DNA of 64,000 nt from Candidatus Obscuribacterales bacterium (lineage in GTDB: Bacteria; Cyanobacteriota; Vampirovibrionia; Obscuribacterales; Obscuribacteraceae), in contig JAIEOQ010000008.1 in assembly GCA_019750335.1 (NCBI GenBank), positions 558,001-622,000 of the forward strand, written 5' to 3'. Numbering within the stretch: position 1 is the stretch's first letter; every line of letters starts with the position of its first letter. Below, piece by piece: positions 41,016 through 48,769 of the stretch. The notes beneath the pieces were generated by a model. The model ran no database searches. It was given only the letters and a program-made list of their open reading frames with translations, and was not told the origin of the DNA. A program made the position numbers and the translations under genes.

Positions 41016-42146
41016 TTACGGATTGACCACGGCGCCGGCACCGATGACGGCACCGGTGTCTTCATCGGCGAGCACGGCGATGAAAGGACGATCGACCCGC
41101 ATCTGCCACGGCATCATGGCAGACGTAAGACTAAATTCCACAGCCGTGGCTGCAGCCAATTCACCACCTTCTTCGTCGAAACTGCAAACGACTTTTTGAA
41201 TTACATTGCTAATACAGAGCTTCGCATTCTCTTTCATACCTCTGAAATCGGCACTACCGGAAAAAGCTTCCTTCATACCGAGACCCTGAAGCGACTCATT
41301 CAGGTTGGCATTGTATTCAAGCTTGAAGCGCGGCAACCAAAGCTCACCTTTGCAAGGGAGCAGAATACCTTGATTGAAGAATCTATCACCGTCCAACTTC
41401 TCCACTACATCACTGACGCTTTTATCGGCAACTGGCAGAAGTACATAGAGATGCACTCGCTCTTTCGTCTCACCAAAAGGCAAAGCAACGATCTCGTAAT
41501 CACCGCGATTAGCGTAGCGCATCTTACCGCTACGATACATAAACGGGTGTTTCTTTTCGCCGGCGGCAGCGTAAAAAATTTCATCCTTAGTCAATGACTT
41601 GTCAAATTTAGTCTGCCACGTACCCTTGAAATACAGCGCGTTCAAAAGATACATGACGGCATCGGGTCCGATATTTTCGAGAATCTTCTCGATCTTGCCT
41701 TCGGTATTATCCTTGACCCATTTGTTAATCGCTTTCAGGCTGAGGTCAGATACGCCGAAATTGGCATGTCTGACCTCAGCCTGAAAGCGATCAACGGCGC
41801 CCACCAAGAAAGATTCTTCGAAATTAACACCTTGGCGCACCCAAAGCGCATTGGCAAGCTTGAGGCTAACGCCAAGATCCTGTTCTTTGAGAGCAGCAAG
41901 CAAATTAGCGTAGGAATTGTTATTGGCCCCGTTATTGTCGGCCCCGCCGTCCGGCAAGCCAAGAGCCAAGTTCATACCCTTAAGTGTGAGACCGCGAGCA
42001 CCACTGGCGGTCATACCAAGCGCAAGCGAAGCGCTTAGCGGCGAGACAATTACATTCTGGTCTTTATTCCCTTGCTTACTCAGTTCGCTACGCAAAAGAT
42101 TGAAACCGAACTTGGCAGTGGAAGCGAGAAGGCGAGGACTGGTCAT
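41016..42146 (-). CDS. Serpin A
   Basis: The 376-residue protein is a full-length serpin. It has ANALWVRQG, KFDKSLTKDE, LWLPRFKLEY and the C-terminal VDRPFIAVLAD signature. The hinge is EEGGELAAATAV, with the small side chains needed for loop insertion, so it should be an inhibitor. The reactive loop after it reads EFSLTSAMM; by hinge spacing P1 falls near Thr-Ser. There is no signal peptide, so it acts in the cytoplasm. It is the furthest from its paralogs of the three A-C copies and is the last of the array to be transcribed. It has its own leader and terminator. Confidence 0.92.
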   Translation of the reverse strand: MTSPRLLASTAKFGFNLLRSELSKQGNKDQNVIVSPLSASLALGMTASGARGLTLKGMNLALGLPDGGADNNGANNNSYANLLAALKEQDLGVSLKLANALWVRQGVNFEESFLVGAVDRFQAEVRHANFGVSDLSLKAINKWVKDNTEGKIEKILENIGPDAVMYLLNALYFKGTWQTKFDKSLTKDEIFYAAAGEKKHPFMYRSGKMRYANRGDYEIVALPFGETKERVHLYVLLPVADKSVSDVVEKLDGDRFFNQGILLPCKGELWLPRFKLEYNANLNESLQGLGMKEAFSGSADFRGMKENAKLCISNVIQKVVCSFDEEGGELAAATAVEFSLTSAMMPWQMRVDRPFIAVLADEDTGAVIGAGAVVNP

Positions 42147-42176
42147 ATTTTTTCCTTATCTGATTTTAGTTTTTTA

Positions 42177-42231
42177 CCCGGTCTTACACCAACCGGATAG
42201 ACAGAAGCAGACGGTTTCCGAAACCGGCTGC
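42177..42231 (-). promoter_or_regulatory. Two-stem-loop 5' leader of serpin A
   Basis: A hairpin with an inverted repeat (42207-42231) and a second CCGG-type hairpin (about 42177-42198) precede the coding start by 30-85 bp. The same pair, with different bases that keep the pairing, precedes the other serpin genes. Confidence 0.6.
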
Positions 42232-42258
42232 CAAAAATGCAAAAACTCTGATTTAAAT

Positions 42259-42298
42259 TTATGACAGGACGCCAGTGTATGCCGGCGCCCTGTCATAA
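42259..42298 (-). terminator. Terminator of serpin B
   Basis: A 15-bp stem with one mismatch (42259-42273 with 42284-42298) is followed on the minus strand by an AT-rich tract. It is nearly the same as the one after serpin C. Confidence 0.78.
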
Positions 42299-42338
42299 CA
42301 AACATTCAATACATCAGCTAAACAACTCAAACCAAAGC

Positions 42339-43496
42339 TTACGGATTGACCACAGCGCCGGCACCGAGGACGGCACCGGTGTCTTCATCGGCCAACACGG
42401 CGATGAAGGGACGATCGACCCGCATTTGCCACGGCTGCGCAGCCACGCACTCGTAGCTCACTTCGACGGCAGTGGCAGCAGCCAGCTCGCCGCCCTCTTC
42501 GTCGAAGCTGCAGACGACCTTCTGAATCACGTTGCTGATGCAGAGCTTCGCCGTCTCGTGCATGCCGCTGAAATCGGCACCGCCGAAAGCCTTCTGCATG
42601 CCGAGCGCCTTCAAGCTGTCGTTCAGCTGAGCCGTGTAGTCCAGCTTGAAGCGCGGCAGCCAGAGCTCGCCTTCGCTTTCGTAGAGGCCGTTGCGGCAAT
42701 CGACAAAGAACTTGTCGCCGTCCAAGACCTTGGCCACGTCGGTTACGGTCTTGCCAGCCGCCGGCAAGAGCACGTAGAGATGCACACGCCCGTCCTTTTC
42801 GCCGAAAGGCAGAGCGACCATCTGATAGTCGTCGCGCTCGGCATAGCGCATTTTGTCGCCGCGATACATGAGCGGATGCTGCTTGTCGCCGTCGGCAGCA
42901 TGGAAGGTGGCATCCTTGGTCAACGCCTTGTCGAATTGGGTCTTCCAGGTGCCCTTGAAATAGAGCGCGTTCAAGATGTACAAGACCGCCTGCGGATTGA
43001 TCTCGGACAAAAGCTTGGTGATCTTGCCCTCACGGTCGCTCGGCTTTTCCTTGGTCTTATCGCTCACCCAGCCGTTAATCTCGGCAAGCAAGTCGTCAAC
43101 TTCGGCAAAGTCGGCGTACTTAACGTCGCCCTTGAAGTGCTTCGAAATACCGGCCAAGAAGGCATCGAGGAATTCCATGCCTTCACGAGCCCAGACAGCA
43201 TTGGCGATGCGCAGAGTAACGCCGAGATCCTTGCCCTTGAGCGCGGCAAGCAAGTTGGCGTAGGAGTTGGTGTTGCTCGTATTGTCAGCATCACCGAAGT
43301 CCGGCAAGCCAAGAGCGGTGTTCATTTCCTTGAGCGTGTCGCCGCGGGCACCACTGGCGGTCATGCCCAGCGCGATCGAAGCGCTGATCGGCGAGACGAT
43401 GACGTTCTTGCCTTTATTCTCCGACTTGCCGAGCTCTTTGGCGAGGAGGCCGAGACCGAACTTGGCGGTAGGAGCGAGAAGACGAGGACTGGTCAT
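42339..43496 (-). CDS. Serpin B
   Basis: The 385-residue serpin is very close to serpin C. The hinge is EEGGELAAATAV. The loop continues EVSYECVAAQ before PWQMRVDRPF, giving P1 near Glu and P1' Cys by hinge spacing. This cysteine in the reactive centre is shared with serpin C. Inhibition of a cysteine or acidic-specific protease is only inference. No signal peptide is seen. It carries its own two-hairpin leader and terminator. ATG 43496 follows AAGGAAAAAA. Confidence 0.93.
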   Translation of the reverse strand: MTSPRLLAPTAKFGLGLLAKELGKSENKGKNVIVSPISASIALGMTASGARGDTLKEMNTALGLPDFGDADNTSNTNSYANLLAALKGKDLGVTLRIANAVWAREGMEFLDAFLAGISKHFKGDVKYADFAEVDDLLAEINGWVSDKTKEKPSDREGKITKLLSEINPQAVLYILNALYFKGTWKTQFDKALTKDATFHAADGDKQHPLMYRGDKMRYAERDDYQMVALPFGEKDGRVHLYVLLPAAGKTVTDVAKVLDGDKFFVDCRNGLYESEGELWLPRFKLDYTAQLNDSLKALGMQKAFGGADFSGMHETAKLCISNVIQKVVCSFDEEGGELAAATAVEVSYECVAAQPWQMRVDRPFIAVLADEDTGAVLGAGAVVNP

Positions 43497-43525
43497 GTTT
43501 TTTCCTTATGTGATTTTAGGTTTTT

Positions 43526-43576
43526 ATCCGGCCTTACACCGACCGGATCGAGCAGCCGGTTTCCGAAACCGGCTGC
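43526..43576 (-). promoter_or_regulatory. Two-stem-loop 5' leader of serpin B
   Basis: One hairpin pairs ATCCGG (43526-43531) with CCGGAT (43543-43548). The other pairs an 11-bp stem (43552-43576). Both lie between the upstream terminator and the start codon. Confidence 0.65.
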
Positions 43577-43608
43577 CGAAAAACTAACGCAATAACTCTG
43601 ATTCAAAT

Positions 43609-43648
43609 TTATGACAGGACGCCAGTTTATGCCGGCGTCCTGTCATAA
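43609..43648 (-). terminator. Terminator of serpin C
   Basis: A perfect 15-bp stem (43609-43623 with 43634-43648) is followed on the minus strand by ATTTG. Confidence 0.85.
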
Positions 43649-43683
43649 GAGACATTCAATAGATCAGCCAAAACAAGTCAAAC

Positions 43684-44838
43684 TTACGGATTGACCACAG
43701 CGCCGGCACCGATGACAGCACCGGTGTCTTCATCAGCCAGCACGGCGATAAAAGGACGATCGACCCGCATTTTCCAAGGCATACGCACGCATTCGCGGGT
43801 AACTGCGACGGCGGTGGCAGCAGCCAGCTCGCCGCCTTCTTCGTCGAAGCTGCAAACGACCTTCTGAATCACGCTGCTGATGCAGAGCTTCTCCGTATCG
43901 TGCATGCCGCTGAAATCGGCACCGCCGAAAGCCTTCTTCATGCCGAGCGCCTGCAGGCTGTCGTTCAGCTTGGCCGTATAGTCCAGCTTGAAACGAGGCA
44001 ACCAAAGCTGGCCGTCGCTTTCGAGCAAGTTGTCCCGGCAGTCGGTGAAGAACTTGTCGCCGTCCAGCTTTTGCGCAACGTCGGTGACGGTCTTGCCCTC
44101 CGCCGGCAGGAGCACGTAAAGATGCACGCGTCCTTCCTTTTCACCGAAAGGCAAAGCGACGATTTGGTAACCGTCACGCTTGGCATAGCGCATATTGCCC
44201 CCGCGGTACATGAGCGGGTGTTGCTTGTCGCCGTCGACCGCATGGAAGGTGGCGTCCTGGGTCTTCGACTTGTCGAACTTGGTCTTCCAGCTACCCTTGA
44301 AGTAGAGCGCATTGAGAAGATACAAGACCGCATCCGGATTGATCTTTTCGAGCAGCTTGGTGATCTTGCCTTGAGCGTCGCTCGGCTTTTCCTTGGTCTT
44401 TTCGCTGACCCAGCCGTTGATCTCGGCAAGCAGCTCATCGGCTTCGCCAAAGTCGGCGTACTTGACGTCGCCCTTGAAGCTCTTCGAAATACCGCCCAAG
44501 AAGGTGTCACGGAATTCCACGCCTTCACGCGCCCAGACGGCACTGGCGATCTTGAAGATAACGCCGAGGTCCTTGCCCTTGAGCGCAGCCAGCAAATTGG
44601 CGTAAGAATTGCTGTTGCTTGCGTTATCGACATCGCCGAAGTCCGGCAAGCCGAGCGCTTTGTTCATTTCCTTGAGCGTGTCGCCGCGAGCACCGCTGGC
44701 GGTCATACCAAGCGCAATCGAAGCGCTCAGCGGCGAGATGATCACGTTCTTGCCTTTGTTTTCCGACTTGCCGAGTTCCTGCGCGAGGAGGCCGAGGCCG
44801 AACTTGGCAGTGGGAGCGAGAAGGCGAGGACTGGTCAT
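43684..44838 (-). CDS. Serpin C
   Basis: The 384-residue serpin shares most of its framework with serpin B, including the opening MTSPRLLAPTAKFGLGLLA. The hinge is the same, but the loop reads AVTRECVRM before PWKMRVDRPF; P1 falls on Glu or on the nearby Arg, depending on alignment. This is a changed charge compared with serpin B. The ATG at 44838 is chosen because AGGAAG precedes it and it aligns with the other copies; the frame open upstream (to 44886) runs through the leader hairpin. No signal peptide. Confidence 0.93.
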   Translation of the reverse strand: MTSPRLLAPTAKFGLGLLAQELGKSENKGKNVIISPLSASIALGMTASGARGDTLKEMNKALGLPDFGDVDNASNSNSYANLLAALKGKDLGVIFKIASAVWAREGVEFRDTFLGGISKSFKGDVKYADFGEADELLAEINGWVSEKTKEKPSDAQGKITKLLEKINPDAVLYLLNALYFKGSWKTKFDKSKTQDATFHAVDGDKQHPLMYRGGNMRYAKRDGYQIVALPFGEKEGRVHLYVLLPAEGKTVTDVAQKLDGDKFFTDCRDNLLESDGQLWLPRFKLDYTAKLNDSLQALGMKKAFGGADFSGMHDTEKLCISSVIQKVVCSFDEEGGELAAATAVAVTRECVRMPWKMRVDRPFIAVLADEDTGAVIGAGAVVNP

Positions 44839-44867
44839 ATTATTCTTCCTTATGTGGTTTAGATATT

Positions 44868-44921
44868 TGATCCGGTTTTCACACAAACCGGATCAAGTAA
44901 CCGGTTTCCGAAACCGGTTAC
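44868..44921 (-). promoter_or_regulatory. Two-stem-loop 5' leader of serpin C
   Basis: A 10-bp perfect hairpin (44868-44877 with 44886-44895) and an 11-bp one (44897-44921) stand between the gene at 44947 and the serpin start. There is no T run after them, so they are not typical terminators. Confidence 0.68.
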
Positions 44922-44946
44922 CAAACGAATGCTCGGATAAAAAGTA

Positions 44947-45243
44947 CTACGGTAACTGGCGCCAATTTTTGCGAATCGTCGCCAAAGAAATCAGGACAAA
45001 GCCAACAAAAGCGCCGGCTAAAGCGCCTTCAATAGCCAACTGATTGCACGAGCCGGAAACGCTGCCATTACAGAAGAGCGCTAGTTCAACGAGCACAGCA
45101 CTGACAATGGAGCCGGCAATGCCGCCGAATAAAACAACAAAGCAATGCAACCCGACTGTTTCCCAATCAAAAATCGCACTCAAAACGCAGCAAACAAGCC
45201 AGAGACAAAAAATCCAGAACAAAAGCGAAGTCGGGGTAACCAT
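44947..45243 (-). CDS. Small membrane protein between serpins
   Basis: The 98-residue protein has three hydrophobic helices (about residues 5-25, 31-55 and 66-88) and several cysteines. It follows the stop of serpin D by 14 bp in the same direction and is probably co-transcribed with it. There is no weight of sequence evidence for a function. The location could mean a membrane anchor or target linked to the serpin, but this is inference. Confidence 0.7.
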   Translation of the reverse strand: MVTPTSLLFWIFCLWLVCCVLSAIFDWETVGLHCFVVLFGGIAGSIVSAVLVELALFCNGSVSGSCNQLAIEGALAGAFVGFVLISLATIRKNWRQLP

Positions 45244-45257
45244 ATTGAGCTCAAAAA

Positions 45258-46433
45258 TTACGGATTGCGCACAGCGCCGGCAGCAATGAAAGCACCAGTA
45301 TCATCATCGGCAAGAATGGCAACAAAAGGCCGATCGACACGCATCTGCCAGGGCAGAGCCGGCTCAACGGCACCACGCACGCTGACCTCGACAGCAGTCG
45401 CGGCAGCCACCTCACCGCCTTCTTCGTCAAAGCTACAAACAACCTTATGCACCACGTTGCTGATCTTGAGGTTGTTCTCTTTGCGCATACCGCTGAAGTC
45501 AGCGGCATCGGAGAAAGCTTCTTCCATGCCTAGAGCCTTCAAGTTCTCATTCAGCTTGGCGCTGTATTCGAGCTTGAATCGCGGTAACCAAAGATGTCCC
45601 TGGCTCTCGCTAAGATCGCCGGCGGCATCGCTGAAAAACGCTTCACCGTCCAAAGCGCCAACGATATCGTCCACAGTCTTCTTACCTTTAGGCAGCATCA
45701 CATAGAGATATACTCGCCCAGCGGTTTTACCGAAGGGCAAAGCGACCATCTCGTAGTCTTTATTGCTGCTGTAACGCATCTGACCGAAGCGGTACATAAG
45801 CGGATGCTGCTTATCACCCTCAGCAGCGTGGAAGGTTGCGTCCTTAGTCTGGGACTTATCAAACTGCGTGGTCCACGCCCCTTTGAAATAAAGGGCGTTC
45901 AGGAGATATAAAACCGCCAGAGGATTGACTTCGCTCAGAAGCTGCGTGATCTTGCCTGCGTCGTCTTTAGGCTGAGCCTTGGTTTTGTCTCTGACCCAGC
46001 CGTTTATTGCAGCCAGAACTTTCTTCTCTTGGCTGAAGTCAGCAAATTTCACATCAGCCCGGAAGCTTTCGCCCACCTTTTGCAAATAGGAATCATTGAA
46101 TTCGATACCTTGGCGTGCCCAGATTGCGTTGGCAATCTGGAGAGTAACGCCAATATCTTCAGCCAACAGATCCGAAAGCAGAGAGCTGTATGCGAAATCG
46201 TTGGTTCCGTTGCTACCATCCGAGTCTGCGTCGTAATCAAGGCCGAGAGCCTGATTCATTCCGGCAAGCGTCTTGCCGCGCGCGCCGCTGGCGGTCATGC
46301 CGAGCGCCAGTGAGGCGCTCACAGGTGAAACGATAACGTTCTTGCCTTTGTTTTCCGCTTTGCCAAGCTCGCCTTTGAGCAGGTTGATACCGAATTTGGC
46401 GGTGGGAGCAATAAGGCGAAGATCGTCGAACAT
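45258..46433 (-). CDS. Serpin D
   Basis: The 391-residue serpin has the same framework (ANAIWARQG, LWLPRFKLEY, VDRPFVAILAD) and hinge (EEGGEVAAATAV). Its loop is three residues longer: EVSVRGAVEPAL before PWQMRVDRPF. Hinge spacing places P1 at Arg with Gly as P1', so a trypsin-like target is plausible. The ATG at 46433 follows AAGGAAG. It is the first serpin transcribed and lies directly downstream of the AMP-ligase gene. No signal peptide. Confidence 0.93.
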   Translation of the reverse strand: MFDDLRLIAPTAKFGINLLKGELGKAENKGKNVIVSPVSASLALGMTASGARGKTLAGMNQALGLDYDADSDGSNGTNDFAYSSLLSDLLAEDIGVTLQIANAIWARQGIEFNDSYLQKVGESFRADVKFADFSQEKKVLAAINGWVRDKTKAQPKDDAGKITQLLSEVNPLAVLYLLNALYFKGAWTTQFDKSQTKDATFHAAEGDKQHPLMYRFGQMRYSSNKDYEMVALPFGKTAGRVYLYVMLPKGKKTVDDIVGALDGEAFFSDAAGDLSESQGHLWLPRFKLEYSAKLNENLKALGMEEAFSDAADFSGMRKENNLKISNVVHKVVCSFDEEGGEVAAATAVEVSVRGAVEPALPWQMRVDRPFVAILADDDTGAFIAAGAVRNP

Positions 46434-46467
46434 GTTTTCTTCCTTCAAGATTGATTTGCGTTTGCCA

Positions 46468-46521
46468 GGCATCCGGCAGGACGCCTAAGCCAAGCTGCCA
46501 GGAAACCCTATTCCTGGCAGC
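46468..46521 (-). promoter_or_regulatory. Two-stem-loop 5' leader of serpin D
   Basis: An 11-bp perfect stem (46494-46504 with 46511-46521) and a smaller, imperfect hairpin (about 46468-46485) precede serpin D. The bases differ from those of the other leaders, but the layout is the same. Confidence 0.55.
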
Positions 46522-46576
46522 AAAACAGCCGCAGCTCTCAAAGCAAGTAACAGCAAATAACTATCAAACTAAAAAA

Positions 46577-48238
46577 CTACTTAGCGGCCAAACGCTCTTG
46601 CACAATCTTCTTGAGCGCAACTTGATCGAGCTTGCCGGTGGCGCCGACCGGGAAAGCATCAACCAATACGAACTCGCTTGCTGAAGGAATCCAGAGCTTG
46701 GAAGTATCGGTAGCGTTAAGCAGATCGCAAACTTGCTTCGGCTCGTGGCCCAAAGCAGGTGTATAGGCGATTGCCACCTTCTCGCCCTTCTTTTCGTCGG
46801 GCAAACTAAGGGCATGCACCGACGATTCATCGGCAGCCTTAGTCACCTGACGGATAAGCTCCTCAACCTTCATCAATGGCACCATCTCGCCGCCGATTTT
46901 AGCGAAGCGGCTCCAACGTCCGGTGATAAACAAGAAGCCGTCTTCATCGACATAACCGATATCGCCGCTGCAATACCAGCCGCCAGCACCAAGCACTTTT
47001 GCCGTTTGTTCCGGCAAGTTCAAGTAACATTGGAAAACTTGCGGTCCGCTGTAGTGCAGCAAACCTTCTTTCCCAGGCGCCAACTCAGCGCCGGTAAGTG
47101 GGTCTGTCGTCTTAGCCCGAGTGCCAGGCAGCAAACGCCCGGCAGAGCCGAGCTTACTGCCGTTGATTACACGCCCGTCGGGCAGCTTTATTTGATGCGG
47201 AACGTTGGCTGCCACCACCGGCGTCATTTCGGTGGTACCGTAACCTTCCAGGGGGCGAATGCCGAGTTTTTCCTCAACATCATCAGCCAGCTTCGGCGGC
47301 ATCTTCTCCGAACCAAGCAGCAGCCAACGGACAGTAGCGAAATGCTCTTTGCTGCAACGACGCAAGAAAGAGCGCATCAGCGTAGGCGTATTAGCCATAA
47401 TCGTGACGCCGTACTCCTGCATCAACTCGCCGACTTTTTGCGCCTCAAGCGGATTGCTGTGATACACACCTTCCCAGCCAAGGGCAAGAACAGCCCACAT
47501 GGTCACCGTGTAGCCCAAGGAATGGAAGAAAGGCAGAATGCCCAACACCACCGAATCATCGCCGATATTGGCATGTTCGCGAATTTGCAAAATGTTGGAA
47601 AGCACATTACGGTTGGACAGCACCACGCCTTTGCCTTCACCCGTTGAACCGGAGGTGAAGATGATCGTCGCCGTTTGATCCAGAGTCCGACGCAGACCGG
47701 GCAGCATAGAGCCAAGCATGGTCAGGGGCATATACTTGGCAGCAAAAACCTTACCTTTGTCGAAGGTGGTGACCTTGTCCTTGAGAGACTTTACTTCCAA
47801 AGCGCCGGGCAGATTCAAGCCGAAGCGCTCAAGCACTTCCTCGGTACTGATGCACTTGGTGACACCCAAGCGGGCTAGAGAGGAATCAACCACCGGCTGC
47901 TTGCCCGTGTAGTTGAGGTTACAGGGCACTTTGCCGAGCAGACTCACCGCCACGTTCACAATCACCGCTCCGACCGAAGGCGGAAGCAAGATCGGCACAT
48001 ATTCGCTGTCGGCAAATTCCCGCCCAATCACTCGCGACAGAGCCATGGCTTTTTCAAAAACTTCAGCGTAGGTCAAACGAACGCCGCTACTGTCGGCAAC
48101 CGCTTGTACGTCGCCGTGAGCGCGAGCTTGATGCACAAAAGCACTGGCCAGATTGTTCCAATGCGACGGCAAAGAGGGCAGCGGGCGCTCGGGGACGATT
48201 TGCGCCGAAGATGCCGAAGCTGGTTCTTGTTGTGTCAT
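46577..48238 (-). CDS. AMP-binding acyl-CoA/acyl-ACP synthetase-like protein
   Basis: The 553-residue protein is an ANL-superfamily ligase. It has the phosphate loop FTSGSTGEGKG (about residues 194-204), the EGYGTTEMTP motif, the YCSGDIGYVDEDGF motif and a C-terminal GATGKLD with the catalytic Lys. It activates a fatty acid or acyl group with ATP and passes it to CoA or ACP. It is most like the synthetase half of bifunctional Aas proteins. The acyltransferase half of Aas is found instead in the divergent gene at 48770. The ATG at 48238 has AGGA at 8 bp. Confidence 0.88.
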   Translation of the reverse strand: MTQQEPASASSAQIVPERPLPSLPSHWNNLASAFVHQARAHGDVQAVADSSGVRLTYAEVFEKAMALSRVIGREFADSEYVPILLPPSVGAVIVNVAVSLLGKVPCNLNYTGKQPVVDSSLARLGVTKCISTEEVLERFGLNLPGALEVKSLKDKVTTFDKGKVFAAKYMPLTMLGSMLPGLRRTLDQTATIIFTSGSTGEGKGVVLSNRNVLSNILQIREHANIGDDSVVLGILPFFHSLGYTVTMWAVLALGWEGVYHSNPLEAQKVGELMQEYGVTIMANTPTLMRSFLRRCSKEHFATVRWLLLGSEKMPPKLADDVEEKLGIRPLEGYGTTEMTPVVAANVPHQIKLPDGRVINGSKLGSAGRLLPGTRAKTTDPLTGAELAPGKEGLLHYSGPQVFQCYLNLPEQTAKVLGAGGWYCSGDIGYVDEDGFLFITGRWSRFAKIGGEMVPLMKVEELIRQVTKAADESSVHALSLPDEKKGEKVAIAYTPALGHEPKQVCDLLNATDTSKLWIPSASEFVLVDAFPVGATGKLDQVALKKIVQERLAAK

Positions 48239-48769
48239 ATGCAAAGTCCTTTAGTCCAACTTAAGGTTAGCATTCCCAGACCCCACACAGGGTAAGCGGA
48301 TGATGCCTTGAAAAGGTCAATGAGCGGTAAATAAGAAACTAAATTAGTTCGGAATCAGATCTCATTCATAACACGGGTAAAAGACCTGTTTGATATAAAC
48401 GATTGGATTAGACAATGGCAAGGCACCACAGAGGCTTTTGCGCACTTGAAAAGAATTTGAGACAACGCCTTTATAAAGACAAGATAATCAAACAAAAAAA
48501 CGCCCTGTTTAAGGGCAATTTGAGACCCTTGGCCTTAGCGCGAGCGCAGTCAGCAAGCCAGTTAAATGAAATCCCATATTACACGCCAGTTACACCTCTT
48601 GCTTGTTGCCAAGCAAAGTTTATAGGGTCATATTCCCCCCGTATAAGAGTCATTTTGATCTGAGATCTAGATAAGCAAAAGAGCCAACCAAGCCGTTTTT
48701 GGATTTTTTATTAGCCGCAGCAATGCGGATGGTTCATCGTTTTGGAAAACATGGTCAAAGGAGCTACCC
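48239..48769. other. Divergent region between the AMP ligase and acyltransferase-YihY genes
   Basis: About 530 bp, AT-rich at both ends. It contains a small open frame at 48415-48663 that I do not accept as a gene. A short GCCCT/AGGGC inverted repeat lies near 48500. It should hold both divergent promoters. Confidence 0.5.

Noticed and set aside
42261-43595. 444-codon plus-strand open frame, and a similar one at 43900-44862
   Set aside because: Both are antisense to serpin genes, and their likeness to each other only mirrors the serpin duplication.
48415-48663. 82-codon plus-strand open frame between the AMP ligase and acyltransferase-YihY genes
   Set aside because: No ribosome site, low-complexity basic start and no likeness to anything known; it lies in the expected promoter region.
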